From Piezodorus guildinii (lineage: Eukaryota; Arthropoda; Insecta; Hemiptera; Pentatomidae): DNA of 64,000 bases. Below the pieces are notes generated by a model. It saw nothing but the letters and a program-made list of their open reading frames with translations. It searched no databases and was not told the origin of the DNA. The position numbers and the translations under genes are program-made. The stretch lies in contig CM041294.1 in the NCBI GenBank assembly GCA_023052935.1, positions 88,458,616-88,522,615 on the forward strand, written 5' to 3'. This document shows, one piece after another, positions 1 to 11,389 of this stretch; position 1 is the stretch's first letter; each line of letters opens with the position of its first letter.

Positions 1-1525
1 CCACTCCAAATGTACCCTCCTCCTAAAGCCTTTCATCCTTCTGAAATATTTAACGTTATCCATCAGTTACGTATTAAAAAAGCACCAGGTCATGATCTCA
101 TCACATCTTTTATCCTTAAACAGCTACCTCGAAAGGCGATCCTCTATCTCACTTATGTATTTAATGCCACCATCCGAACCACCTATTTTCCTGAACCTTG
201 GAAAATGTCAATAATCAAAATGATTCCAAAACCTCAAAAGCCTCCAGAACATCCATCCTCATACCTTCCGATCTCCCTTTTACCCATCATGGGCAAGATT
301 CTAGAAAAACTCATTTTAAAGCGCCTTTATTCGATCCTAGAAATGTATCACCTAATTTCTGACCACCAGTTTGGATTTCGGACACCCCACTCTACAATTC
401 AGCAACGCCACCGTGTGGTGGATGTTATATCCTCCATATCGGAGCGCGGAATGTTTTGCACGGGTGCTTTTCTCGACGTGGAACAAGCGTTCGACCGAGT
501 CTGGCACCCAGGACACTTTTACAAACTCCGTCAATTCCTTCCCACAACATACTTCCTCATAATCCGTTCCTACCTCACTATTAGAACCTTTCAAGTAAAT
601 CATAACCTTTTCTACTCTTCCATATTTTCTCAGTCTGCAGGTGTACCTCACTGTAGTATTCCATCCTTTATACGGTATATACAGCTGATATCCCACTCCA
701 TCCTAGCAATGTCCTCACAACTTACGTAGATGAAACTTGTGTGTTATCCGTCCATAATGATCCAACCGCTGCATCCCAAATCCTTCAGTCCTACACCACA
801 GCCATTGAGGAATGGTGTCAGAAGTGGAGGATTAAAATAAATCCTAAAAAATCCCACCATATTATCTTTACCCTTCGTAGAAAACCGATGACCTCCTGCC
901 CAACCGTATCCTTTAATAATACGTCACTCATACCTGTTGAACAAATCCGATATCTTGACAAACGTCTTACATGGAACCCTCACACGAGACTAAAACGACA
1001 AGAAACTGCCCGTAGATACCGATTACTACAACACTTACTAAACAAACGTTCAAAATTCACTACAAAAAGCTCATTTATATTACTGTCATCAGACCCATCT
1101 GGAGATATGGAATCGAGCTTTGGGGCTCTACTAAGCCATCTAATTCCTCCCGCATCCAATCCTTACCATCCAAAATCCTTCGCAAAATCCTAAATGTTTC
1201 TTATTTCGTCACAAATAAAATCATCCATAACGACCTTAATATCCCATTGGTGGTAGACCTTTCTCGTACCAGATATACCACTTTTAATTCCAAACTCCCA
1301 ACCCATATAAACCCTCTTGTCCGCCACCTATCAACCTCACGTATTCCTGACAACCTTCCGAGGCGATTGAAAAGGAGATGGCCTCGAGATCTACTTACTT
1401 AAATAAACATCGAAGTACTACCGCTGGGTAGTTTCTTCACAAGCCTTTTATTATAATTCATCACTTTTACTTATTGTATTTATGTAATATACAGTTGTAA
1501 AATTAAATAAAATATAAATTAAAAA
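1..1525 (+). mobile_element. Jockey-like LINE, decayed reverse transcriptase and 3' end (family J2)
   Basis: Coding pieces in shifting frames (10-729, then 741-1193, then on to about 1400) spell the reverse transcriptase of a Jockey-clade non-LTR element. Visible parts are a KKAPGHDL block, FRTPHSTIQQ, FLDVEQAFDRVWHPG, the thumb motif RLTWNPHTRLKRQE and the terminal RRLKRRWPRDLL near 1350-1400. The YADD block at about 720 is lost to frameshifts and stops, so this copy is dead. The element runs off the left edge of the window. A short 3' UTR ends in an A-rich tail near 1525. The first 205 bases recur almost unchanged, inverted, at 2738-2942. Confidence 0.88.
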
Positions 1526-2098
1526 AAATATATTTTTCCTTATATAGCCTTATCATTGCACAACTTGTTTTAGAAATTTTGATTGTGTAAGCTATATTCT
1601 TTTTTCAGTATAAATTTTCAAAGTAGGGTTATTTTCCAGCTCAGTAATATTTATTGTAAAATATCTCAAAAAGGACTAAATGTAAAATGATGAAACTCAT
1701 ACAGATTATACCTCTATGTAATAAGTACGATATAATAAAATTTAGTGGCTCAGACCCAGTTTGTTTTTGAAATATAATACATTAAATATTAGTTGCTTTG
1801 CCACAGTGGCCCTCATCTCAACAACCGACTATAAGACAAACAAATTAATAACACTAGAACCAGTTGAGTCTCAGCCCCTAAATTTTGTCCTATAGTACTT
1901 ATCGTATAAAGGTATAACCTGTATGAGTTCATAATTTCACTCAGTCCTTTTTGAGACATTTTACTCTAAAAATTATTGAGCTGGAAAATAATCCTTCTTT
2001 GAAAATTTATATTGAAAAAAGAATAATGCTTACGCGATCAGAATTTCTAAAACAAGTAGTGCAATGATAAGGCTACATAAGGAAAAAAAAATACGCGT
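1525..2098. repeat. Foldback repeat with long inverted arms (family Rep2)
   Basis: Arms at about 1525-1750 and 1860-2098 are imperfect reverse complements of each other (for example CCTTATATAGCCTTATCATT near 1540 against its complement near 2070), around a loop of about 110 bp. No coding frame is seen. Related pieces occur at 2280-2420, 4120-4290, 30560-30880 and 32930-34130, so this is a dispersed long-TIR or foldback element, not a unique hairpin. Its class is unknown. Confidence 0.7.
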
Positions 2099-2735
2099 TA
2101 AAATCATTTCTAACCACCTTGTCATATTGCTCCGAAGGTTTCGGTTGATATAATTTTTCGTGATTTTCTTAAACCATTTTCTTGACTAGTTAGGTAACGT
2201 GTTGTATGGACCAAAATTGTATAAAATACTCCAATCACCATTCTAGTTTTTGTTTGGTTCTTAAATATGCACTGAGACCCTTTTAAGATATTTCCGTGTA
2301 AACATCGCGAAAAATGATTTTTTGCCGAATTTGAAAATTCATATACAAAAAAGGACTCTATTCTCATGATCGAAATTTTTACAGCAAGTAGGACTATGAC
2401 TAAGCTATATAATAAAAAATAATTAAAACTTAGTCTCTTTTTATATACTTTTATCTAGTTGAAAATCACGTTTTTCATTCATTTTCGAGAATTTGTTAAA
2501 CAACTTTCTTCGCTATTTATGTAATGAGCTGTGAGAACAAAAAATAAAAAGCATGTCATTATCTCATTGTTAAATTTTATTTTGATTTGATATATAAAAA
2601 TATACAGGAATTAGAAAGATTTTCCCGTCATATGTTTTCACTTAAAACAATTACAACACTAAAACTATTGGCCCGAAAAAAAAATTTATTTATGGTTTTA
2701 TATTCATGAAAGGACAGAGAATAACTGGTTAAAAA
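2099..2735. repeat. Direct duplication, copy A
   Basis: This stretch recurs in the same orientation at 3797-4607. The copies match closely from the AATCATTTCTAACCACC start to the ACTGGTTAAAAAATTA end. Copy A lacks about 150 bp present in copy B (3973-4122). Part of the duplicated unit is Rep2; the rest (2430-2735) has no recognisable feature. The two copies flank the antisense LINE fragment at 2736-3793. Confidence 0.85.
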
Positions 2736-3793
2736 ATTAAGAAAGGTTCAGGAAAATAGGTGGTTCGGAGGGTGGCATTAAATACATAAGTGAGATAGAG
2801 GATCGCCTTTCGAGGTAGCTGTTTAAGGATAAAAGATGTGATGAGATCATGACCTGGTGCTTTTTTAATACGTAACTGATGGATAACGTTAAATATTTCA
2901 GAAGGATGAAAGGCTTTAGGAGGAGGGTACATTTGGAGTGGAATAGTTAATTCTGCTTCAATATGGTCAATATGGGTCGGATTAAGGATTTCAGGAAGTG
3001 GATTAAAAATTTTGGAAAGGTGTTCACCAAATATCAGAGTTTTTCTTCATCTGATCGATACCAGGTAGAAGATTCGGTAAGGAGTGGGTGATTAAAGGTT
3101 TTGAATTTGAGCAGATTTTTGGTAGTTGTCCATAAAGATTAGTCAGTTGGTCTTAGGTTTTCTGTGAAGTCCTGAAAAGTTTGCATTTTGAATTTTCTAA
3201 TTTCAGTTTTGAGTGTGTTAGTTAGGTGAGTATAGTATGTTTTGTCGGACGGGTATCTGGACCTGTGCCACTTAGCCCTTGCTCGTCGTTTCTCTGTTAA
3301 TAATTTTCGAATGTGAGGCGGTAAGTTAGTGTCGCGGGAATAATTATTTTTGGGATGTGATGAGCTGTTACTAATTGTAATACCTATTGTTCTTGTAAGT
3401 TTTTCTATAGCAGAGTTAATTTGTTGTTCTGTCTTTAGTGGAATCTTTAAGTCAAGTTCGTTTTCTAGATCAGAGCGAAAGTTGTCCCAGTCAACGTGTC
3501 CTGTAATCAATGAAGGAGGGAAGGATTTAGGAATAGAGTTTGAATGCAGGAGAAGAAGAACTTGGCTATGGTCTGAGGAGAGGTCTTCTAAGGATGTTAC
3601 TGTAGATTGAAAGGTGGGAATTTGGGAGGTGACGAATATATCAAGAATATCAGGGCGCTTTTTAAGGGAAGTAGGCCAGTAAGTAGGATTTTTAGGTGAT
3701 GAGACGGAATAGCTGTTGGAAGTGGTGACTTGGGAGAGAATCCGGCCACGAGCGTTGTAGGTTCGGCATCCCCACCGTTGGAAAAATAATTAA
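2736..3793 (-). mobile_element. Antisense Jockey-like LINE fragment: end of endonuclease to start of RT
   Basis: Read on the minus strand this gives the end of the endonuclease domain (3597-3806), the linker with HVDWDNFRSDLE (3139-3510) and the RT start YPPPKAFHPSEIFNV (2729-2932). It stops abruptly after the TYFPEP block, where copy-A flank begins. It belongs to the same family as the LINE at 1-1525 and shares about 205 bp with it, with one mismatch that I can see, in inverted orientation. Several frameshifts and stops are present. The very high match suggests a local inverted duplication rather than an independent insertion. Confidence 0.82.
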
Positions 3794-3796
3794 GCG

Positions 3797-4607
3797 TGAA
3801 AATCATTTCTAACCACCCTTGTTATGACAATATGTTACGCCAAAGGTTTCAGTTGATGTAATTTTTCGTGATTTTTTTAAACCATTTTCTTGGCTAACGT
3901 GTTGTATGGACCTAAATTATATAAAATACTCCCACCATGATTCTAGTTTTTGTTTGGTTCTTAAATATGCAAAATTATCGGAGTTAATATTTTTTAAAGA
4001 AAACGTTATTATAACAGTTAAGAGGATTTCATAAGTTCGGAACCAGCCTAGTATCAAAGACCAAATTTATATCACGTAAACACATCGTATAAATAGGCAA
4101 TCTGTATTAGTTTCATAATTTTTCACTGAGTCCCTTTTGAGATATTTCCGTGTAAACATCGCGAAAAATGAATTTTTGTCGAATTTGAAAATTCATATAC
4201 AAAAAAGGACTCTATTCTCATGATCGAAATTTTTACAGCAAGTAGGACTATTAATCTATATAATAAAGCTATATAATATAATAAAAAATAATTAAAAATT
4301 AATCTCTTTTTATATACTTTTATCTAGTTGAAAATCACGTTTTTCATTCATTTTCGAGAATTTGTTAAACAACTTTCTTCGCTATTTATGTAATGAGCTG
4401 TGAGGACAAAAAATAAAAAGCATGTCATTATCTCATTGTTAAATTTTATTTTGATTTGATATATAAAAATATACAGGAATTAGAAAGATTTTCCCGTCAT
4501 ATGTTTTCACTTAAAACAATTACAACACTAAAACTATTGGCCCGAAAAAAAATTTTATTTATGGTTTTATATTCATGAAAGGACAGAGAATAACTGGTTA
4601 AAAAATT
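3797..4607. repeat. Direct duplication, copy B
   Basis: Partner of 2099-2735, with an extra internal block at about 3973-4122 that is itself Rep2 sequence. It ends at the GGTTAAAAAATTA also seen at 2735. No coding potential. Confidence 0.85.
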
Positions 4608-5389
4608 ACGAAATCTAAAATGTCGAGCGGCAAAATTAATGAAAATCGAACGATTTCAAATGGATTGACCCGTAACAGTTTCGAATATATCTTAGAAATT
4701 TTATTTGAATTATTTGAATAGAAATCGAAAGAAAATAATAAATAAGTCTAGTATAAATGCTTTATGATTATTATTTTCACTAATAAACCGATTTAATCGA
4801 CCAAATAAATACGCCTCTCCCTAAAATTTGCAGGCTTACGTTTCAAGATACGTAGAACCCGAATAACGAATAAAAAAAATCGTTTGTCCGCGGCTTTTCT
4901 CCGAAACTACTGGACCAATTTGTTTTTAATTTGGCAACAAAAGAAACAGGGGAGCCAATGGTGATACTAACATCTAGACGTTGACATGAGCCCATTAGTA
5001 CGAATAAATAAAAATGACCAAGCCACAACTTATAAAAAAATACAAAACTAATCATTAAAATCACTTCAGATATAGCATAGATATAGCGTTTTGAAATTAG
5101 CAGTGGTGATAAGCCATTTTTCTTTAAATTATTATTTGTTTTTGACATTAGCTAAGTGCCTATAAACAGTTAATATAATATAATTATTTGGAAATAATAA
5201 ACCATTTTGCAATAATTTGCAGCGTTTTTACCACATCGATTGAAAGTCTAGATTATTAAGAAAAATTGAAAAGTCATCGTAATTCTTAGTTTACGATGAA
5301 CATTAAATACTAAATTGTTCTGTCCGGATTAGTATGTATCTCATTGACATACACATCTGTTTTTTTTTTGTTTGTTTTTTTTAATCTAC
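4608..5389. other. AT-rich stretch without a gene
   Basis: No coding sequence with family features. The block around 4880-4935 (CTCCGAAACTACTGGACC) resembles the opening of the Helitron at 55488-57394 and may be a Helitron remnant. Otherwise I see nothing to annotate. Confidence 0.4.
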
Positions 5390-5815
5390 GAAAATTATTT
5401 TTATTTTGGGACGTTTTTTTCCTAAGAATAAAGAACAATAAACAAAAAAAATCCATTTTGTAGACTCCTATCATCTACCCAGCTAATAATAGCAAAATAT
5501 ATAAAATATGCAAATAATAACAAATGAAAAATTTGAATAAATAATGCACATAACTAAACATATATTCCATGGTGCGAAAGATTAAACTTTAAGGAGATGG
5601 AGAAAAAAATAGTATTTGAGGGTGGTTAGGGATGATACTTTACGAAGGACAAGGAGTTCCAAAGTATGTTATTGTGGATGACAAAGGAAATATTTTTATG
5701 AGAGATTATATATCGAATTTCCGAGTGAATTGTAACCTTTTCCATTTCTAATCTAATTCTTTCCAAAGCAAATGAAACCATTTCAATTTCAAATGTCATA
5801 TTTTTCATCTTAAAT
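5390..5815 (-). mobile_element. CR1-like LINE, 3' end only (family K)
   Basis: The minus strand carries the 3' end shared by five LINE copies in this window. Its mark on the + strand is TTATTTTGGGACG followed by CCTAAGAATAA, seen again at about 7257, 11680, 38288 and 53190. The bases at 5580-5700 match the end of the reverse-transcriptase coding region seen in the copy at 7391-7560. Heavily 5' truncated and decayed. Confidence 0.65.
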
Positions 5816-5817
5816 GT

Positions 5818-6870
5818 AGCCCCTGACCGAGTTTGGCACCTTAAAAACTCCGTAAATTCCTCCCTCTAACATACTAATTCATTATCCAGTCCAACCTCTC
5901 TGGTTCCTTCAAAATAAACCACAATAGTTCCTATTTACTCAGTATGCTGGCAGGCAAGGCAGTATCCTAGGACCCATTCTTTACACAGTCTATACAGCTG
6001 ATATCCCAACCCATCCTAACACCTTATTTTTTACCTATGCTGACGACACTTGTGTATTATCAGTCAATTATGATTAAACTCCTCAATCCTCTTAAACTCT
6101 TCAATCCCACATCAGAGACCTTGAAGTATGGTGTCAGAATTGGAGAATCAAAATCAATTCTAATAAATCCCACCAAATTACCTTTACCCTTCGTCGTAAA
6201 CATATGACATCTTGCCCTACAGTGTCCTTTAATAATATTCCACTAGTCCCGGTTGAACAGATTGGCAATCTAGGACTCCTCTTGACAAACGACTTACTTG
6301 GAATCCGCGCACAAGACTGAAACGATAAGAAACTGCCCGCCGCTTTCGCTTACTTCAACACTTACTGGGCAGAGCTCTAACCTTCCACTTAACTGCAAAA
6401 TGCTCATCTATATTACCACCATAAGGCCTATCTGGACGTACGGAGTTGAGCTTTGGGGCTCTACTAAACCATCAAATTCTTCCCGTATTCAATCCTTACA
6501 ATCCAAAATCCTTCGAAAAATCCTCAATGCTCCTTACTTTGTCACCAACCAACTCATCCATAAAGACATTAATGTCCCATATGTTGCTGATTTGGCCCGT
6601 ACTAGGTCATTTCTTCCAAGACAAACTCCACTCCTACATCAACCCACTAGTTTCAGTCCTATATTACTTTTCCATTCCTGACAATCCTCCGAGGCGTCTG
6701 AAAGAAGATGGCCTCGAGACCTTCTAGTTTAAATTACCTAATGGAGTTTAGCGAATGGGCATATTCCCTTCATGTCTTTTTATGTATATTATCTAAATTA
6801 TCAGCCAATTTACTTGATGTATTTACGAATACAGTTGTAAATTTCAATAAATTAATAAATGTTACCCTTT
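5818..6870 (+). mobile_element. Jockey-like LINE, 5'-truncated decayed copy (family J2)
   Basis: It starts inside the DRVWH block and continues through GSILGPILYTVYTADIP and an intact TYADDTCVLS catalytic block at about 6030-6065. The thumb region follows (6298-6681: RPIWTYGVELWGSTKPSNSSRIQ), then the RRLK...WPRDLL-like end at about 6690-6725. Frameshifts and stops interrupt it several times. The 3' UTR ends near 6870. Closest relatives in the window are the copies at 1-1525 and 49976-50420. Confidence 0.85.
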
Positions 6871-6944
6871 CCAATTCAATTCAATTTCAATGCTATGGAA
6901 AGGTTACATTTCCTTTGCGATGGGTTACATTTGAAATGGAAAGG

Positions 6945-7240
6945 GCTATAGGAAGGTTTTTCCGTTTTGGGTTAAGAAGACACCAAGTAGGTATTTTCTT
7001 CAGGAATCAGGATAACGCAACCCTTGACCAGAATACTGGTGCGAAATGTGTGATCTGATTAATCTTTTTAGCCTCATCTTGTTTTCGCCTGAGAGTGGTC
7101 TATATACTAGGCACCATAGTCAAAGTGGAGGAGTCTGAGAGAGAACAATAAGAAATGACGGGTACATCTAAAAAAAGAATCACGGAAATGTAGGAGCTTT
7201 TTGAGGATTTCCTGAAAAATTGGAAAATATGGATACTATG
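6945..7240 (-). mobile_element. CR1-like LINE fragment (family K)
   Basis: Matches the region at about 12085-12200 (CACCAAGTAGGTATTTTCTTC near 6980 against ACCAAGTAGGTATTTTCTTC near 12124), and the minus strand also shows scraps of the thumb domain. Lies directly before the larger copy at 7245-8360 and may be a rearranged part of it. Confidence 0.5.
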
Positions 7241-7244
7241 AAAT

Positions 7245-8360
7245 GAAAAGTAATTTTATTCTGGGACGAGTAATCCCCTAAGAATAACAAGAAAAGTACA
7301 ATATAAATAATAATTGTCTGGTCGTTTAAGACTTCAGTTTAACAATAAAAGACATGGTTTGTGATAATGAATAGTTATCATCTATAGCTTTTAAATATTA
7401 CATATGTTGGGAAGATTGATACTTAAGAAGATGGAGAAATAGTTGGTGTTTGAAAGTGGATAATGATAAGGGTTTACGAATGGATACAGGCAAGGAATTC
7501 CAAAATAGGGTAGCACGAATAATAAAGGATTTTTTGAAGGAAGCAGATCTGTAAAAGGTATATAGAAGTTTATAAGTTGGGATCTAATGTTTACTGAATG
7601 GACAGAGGAACAAGTGGTAAGCATATCGAGAATATATGGAGGTTTTTTTGTATTGAAAAATCGGAAGAGAGCGACATCAAGAAGGTTCTGCCGACGGAAA
7701 GAGGGATAGAGCCAATTTAACTCGGTATACCTTCTAGAAACATGGGAGCGTCTGGGGATTCCACCTGTGAATCTAATGAAACAATTCATAAGTCTTTTGA
7801 ATCTCATATCGAATTTCTCAGACAGCCCGCCATATAAGAGGCAACCGTAGTCAAACTGGGGGAAAATGAGCGAAGAGACGTGTAGCATACGGGTTTTAGG
7901 TGGGATAGAGTCACGAAATCTTTGAAATTGTTTTAGGATAGCGATGGATTTTCGGGTGATTTGAGAAATATGATTACTCCAAGATAGGTTCTGATCAATA
8001 ATGACTCCAAGATTTCTTACAGAGGTGTGGAAGTGGATAGGTATGCTATTGAGGCAAAGGAGTGAATAATATGGAAGATAATTTACAAGGTTCTTGGAAC
8101 CGATGAGAATGTCTTTGGTTTTTCCAGCATTCAACTTCAAATAATTTGTCGAAGCTCATGCTAGATATATGCTCATGATGTTATCAATATCTTGTTGTAG
8201 TTTTTGGATAGCCTTTAGCATTTCAGAAGGATGGAAAGAAAGATAGATTTGCAGATCATCTGCGTATAGATGGTATTAGTAGTGGCGGATGCAGTCAGGA
8301 AGATCATTAATGTAGATGGAAAAAAGAGTTGGTGTGAGTGAGGATCCCTGAGGATACTAT
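7245..8360 (-). mobile_element. CR1-like LINE, C-terminal half of reverse transcriptase (family K)
   Basis: An open stretch at 7391-8140 (minus) encodes the RT thumb and C-terminus: LNAGKTKDILIGS, VRNLGVIIDQNLSWSNHI and FPQFDYGCLLYGG. Upstream, with two stops, come PQGSSLTPTLFSIYINDLP (about 8310-8356) and a YADD box near 8255. The 3' end carries the family mark near 7257. This is the arrangement of CR1/Kiri-like non-LTR elements; the exact clade is a guess. It is 5' truncated and inactive. Confidence 0.8.
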
Positions 8361-8822
8361 TGTTGTTATTATTATATTATTAGTGTAGTTTTTTGTATAT
8401 GTAAAATGTTTTTGAAAAACCATAGATAATCTTCTCACATTTCAAATGTTTAAAAGCAAAAATTGAGAAATGTTAATTAATATGTTACCACTAGCCTAAC
8501 TTTTAAGACATTTACAATTATTGTTAGTATTCTACAAAGTTCATGTTATAATTCAGTTAAAAACTACTTAATCTTACTTCTGGTAAGTTCTATTAATTCA
8601 CTGGATGTTGATCCATGATTAATTATGAATCTAAATGCAAAAGGGTCGTTATGTCTAGAATATTCTCCATTGTGTTTTATTCACGGCTGTTCATGCTTTG
8701 ATAACCCAACGCTGAAGAATGTAATTTACATATAAAATAACACAAATTTTAATGGAAAACATAATAATAATTATTATTAAAATATACATCTATATTTAAA
8801 TTGCTCAAATTATTTGTTGCAG
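8361..8822. other. Intron end of gene A
   Basis: AT-rich and without coding features. It ends in a pyrimidine-rich tract and TTGTTGCAG (8814-8822), a good 3' splice site. The same TTGTTGCAG-GTCGG junction occurs before the large exon of gene C. Confidence 0.6.
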
Positions 8823-10832
8823 GTCGGTTGCCATGGCATTCAGTGGAGAGCAATAACTGATTTCAAGAATTCCTTTGAAGGATATTCCACAGCTTCAGCA
8901 AACACAATGTCTAATATCCAGAATGTATTAGACTTATCTGAAACAGATTCAGAATCATTTTTGAACAATATATACTCAAACAACCCAGCAATAAAAAGAA
9001 TAACAAGGATGAAATCCAATAACAATTGTTTTTCAAGGTTCATTGATGAAGAAAACGTGAAATTTTTGTATAAAAATCATATTAATCAATTGCAAATTCC
9101 ATTACGGAAGAGACTAGTAGAAATCAAGGAGAGATTGAATAAAATCAATTGCTCAATATATATTTATGAAAGGGTCGCAGGAAGCATATTTCAGGGTTGT
9201 GAATCGTTAACAGGAAACTGCTTCAACGAGACTAATGAATGGTTAAGGTCAACTATCTATACCTTATCTTGTGCAATACATCCAAGCTGCCGAATTGTTG
9301 ATAATCGAAGAAACCATTCCACCAGAAAAAGGACAATTTGCCATCCTCGTCAGTTTAGGTGTGAATATGGTAGGTGCATTGCGGGTACGTACTTTTGTGA
9401 TGGTGGTTGTGATTGCGCAGATTGTAGTGATGAGCCTGACGAATGTGTGAAAGATTGTACTGGATATCGGTGCTATGAAAATTTTCACTGTATTTCAGAT
9501 GATAAAAAGTGTAATGGCATTGATGACTGTGGGGACGGAACAGATGAAGAAGACTGCCGACCTACTACTACGAGCAGACTTGTATTTCGAACACTGGACA
9601 ATTGTTCCGTTGGTACAGGAGAGTTCTTATGCAAAAGTGGTAAGTGCATTAGCCTAGAAAAAGCGTGTGATGGTCAAAATGACTGCGGCGATCTGTCTGA
9701 TGAAGGCGATCATTGCCATAGATCACAATGTTCCGCGGAATGTCGCAGCAGGAAGGGTGGTGTCTGCTTCACAGGGCCAAAAGGTCCTAAATGCTTGTAC
9801 GAATGCCCTACAGGAACCTATGAAACTTCTCGAGGCTGCGAAGAGACACCAGAAGCTCCTTTTACAACTCTGTTCCAGTTCCTTACAGATACGCCACGCC
9901 TTATAACAAGATATGGGACGAGATTGAAATTCCTCAAAAATAAAACTACAAGGACGATATATAAATCTTTGGAAGGGGTAGTGAAATGTAAAAAACGTGG
10001 ATTCATTTTACTGTCAAGTTTGGTCGATAACAAATTTGATGTGCATAATTCAAAGCAGATGTATAATTCCGGTCCGGTAAAAAGGAAACAGCCTTTTAGA
10101 CTAGTAGATGATAAAGATATGCTCGGGGGACTCAGTGACAACTCGACTTCCAATGAAATGATACAAAAAGGTATTGCGGGGGCTAGAAAACCAACATCAA
10201 AAAATCTAGAACCTTTAAAAATCTTCCAAGATAGCAAGATGCCCGGGGTCAATAGTAGGGAAGTTAATAAAAATGAACATAAGGCAAAAGATTCGGACGA
10301 TAGCAATAACTCTAAGAAACTTCATAATAAATCCGAAACTGATGAAGGTACACCTAAGAAAGATGATTCTGAAATAGTTTCGGATGATAGCAATGTCTCC
10401 AAGATACTTCGTGATGAATTCGGAGTTGATGAAGAAAATACTGAAAGTACATCTAAGAAAGATGATTCTGAAATAGTTTCGGATGATAGCAATATCTCCA
10501 AGAAACGTAGTGATGAATCGGAAAATGATGAAGAAAAGACTGAAAGTACATCTAAGAAAGATGATTCTGAAATAGTTTCGGATGATAGCAATGTCTCCAA
10601 GATACTTCGTGATGAATCCGGAGTTGATGAAGAAAATACTGAAAGTACATCTAAGAAAGATGATTCTGAAGTAGTTTCGGATGATATCAATATATCCAAG
10701 AAACTTCCTGATGAAGCGGAAAATGATGGTGAAAGGACTGAGGAAGCATCTACGGAAAAATATTCTGAAATAGGTTTAGACGATAGAAAACTCACCGATA
10801 AACTTGGAGGTCAATCCGAAAATGATGAATAA
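8823..10832 (+). CDS. Gene A large exon: secreted LDL-receptor class A protein
   Basis: I start the exon after the acceptor TTGTTGCAG, in phase 0, because paralogs B and C join a signal-peptide exon at the same place; there is no good ATG here. It encodes 669 residues. Residues 1-172 are a domain shared with gene C (DEEN, NQLQIPLR, TLSC.IHP). LDLa modules lie at 173-208, 212-245 and 261-298, with calcium-site patterns such as CNGIDDCGDGTDEEDC. Module 1 has an extra cysteine pair. A six-cysteine EGF-like module lies at 303-339. From about residue 350 the protein is basic, then acidic/serine-rich with 33-residue repeats from 514. A tribasic RKR precedes LDLa1. It is probably secreted, by analogy with B and C; no signal sequence was found within the window. 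Function unknown: LDLa modules usually bind ligands. No exon 1 was found in 1-8822. Confidence 0.85.
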   Translation, partial: VGCHGIQWRAITDFKNSFEGYSTASANTMSNIQNVLDLSETDSESFLNNIYSNNPAIKRITRMKSNNNCFSRFIDEENVKFLYKNHINQLQIPLRKRLVEIKERLNKINCSIYIYERVAGSIFQGCESLTGNCFNETNEWLRSTIYTLSCAIHPSCRIVDNRRNHSTRKRTICHPRQFRCEYGRCIAGTYFCDGGCDCADCSDEPDECVKDCTGYRCYENFHCISDDKKCNGIDDCGDGTDEEDCRPTTTSRLVFRTLDNCSVGTGEFLCKSGKCISLEKACDGQNDCGDLSDEGDHCHRSQCSAECRSRKGGVCFTGPKGPKCLYECPTGTYETSRGCEETPEAPFTTLFQFLTDTPRLITRYGTRLKFLKNKTTRTIYKSLEGVVKCKKRGFILLSSLVDNKFDVHNSKQMYNSGPVKRKQPFRLVDDKDMLGGLSDNSTSNEMIQKGIAGARKPTSKNLEPLKIFQDSKMPGVNSREVNKNEHKAKDSDDSNNSKKLHNKSETDEGTPKKDDSEIVSDDSNVSKILRDEFGVDEENTESTSKKDDSEIVSDDSNISKKRSDESENDEEKTESTSKKDDSEIVSDDSNVSKILRDESGVDEENTESTSKKDDSEVVSDDINISKKLPDEAENDGERTEEASTEKYSEIGLDDRKLTDKLGGQSENDE

Positions 10833-10857
10833 AATACTGAAATCGTAGACACTAAAG
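10362..10857 (+). repeat. 99-bp tandem repeats in the gene A tail
   Basis: Units begin at 10362, 10461, 10560, 10659 and 10758. Each encodes about 33 residues around DDSEIVSDDSN...SK. The spacing is exactly 99 bp, so the frame is kept. The last unit is the most diverged and contains the stop codon TAA at 10830-10832, at the position where unit 1 has GAA (10434-10436). Confidence 0.9.
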
Positions 10858-10979
10858 AGATCAATGACGACAGCAATGTGCTCTGGAGTGAACCTGAAAA
10901 TGTCCAAGAAGAAGTTATTGAAGAATCTAAAACAACCACCACGGTTAGACCAACCAAGAAAACCAGTTCGGATACTTGA
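10833..10979 (+). pseudogene. In-frame coding extension of gene A beyond its stop
   Basis: After the TAA the same frame stays open for 48 codons to TGA at 10977-10979. It reads NTEIVDTKEI, then EEVIEESKTTTTVRP, then KKTSSDT, in the same acidic/threonine-rich style as the tail. The ancestral protein very probably ended here. Either the stop is a recent nonsense change, a sequencing or allelic difference, or it is read through. Confidence 0.7.
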
Positions 10980-11389
10980 ACATTGAATCATCATAAATCA
11001 TTCCTTTTTAGAAATATTCCTACAATTTTAAGTGAACGATCTCTATCTATTTAGTGGCTAAATAACTTTGACATGATAACTTTTGGTTAAATTAAGATCA
11101 GGATGGCATGTTTTCTATAAATTAGATTTAAAAATTTCTATCCATTGTTTCTCTTGATTTTTCAAAATATTTATTTATTTAGCAGAAAAATAATCTCAGT
11201 TAGCAATTAAGTGGTGATATCATCTCCCGTAAGACAAACATTCACCTGTAAAATACGATAATCCGCTCAGTGCTTGTAATAATAATTATAATAGCCAACA
11301 AAACTTCCTTTTGCTTGAACGAAAAATCCTTCGAAGGATATTTGAAGTTTTAATTGATGGGACCTGGAAGAGACTTTTAAACCCTGAGG
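10980..11389. other. Downstream region of gene A, nothing recognised
   Basis: AT-rich 3' UTR or intergenic sequence. I see no clear AATAAA signal and no coding feature. Confidence 0.4.

Noticed and set aside
1..8822. Exon 1 of gene A within the window
   Set aside because: I looked for the MEVYxLLIFV-GTAAGT pattern and the TATCAGT-TATA promoter upstream of 8823 and found neither; it is probably beyond the left edge.
10322..10795. Minus-strand serine-rich open frame opposite the gene A tail
   Set aside because: Same reason: shadow of the 99-bp coding repeats.
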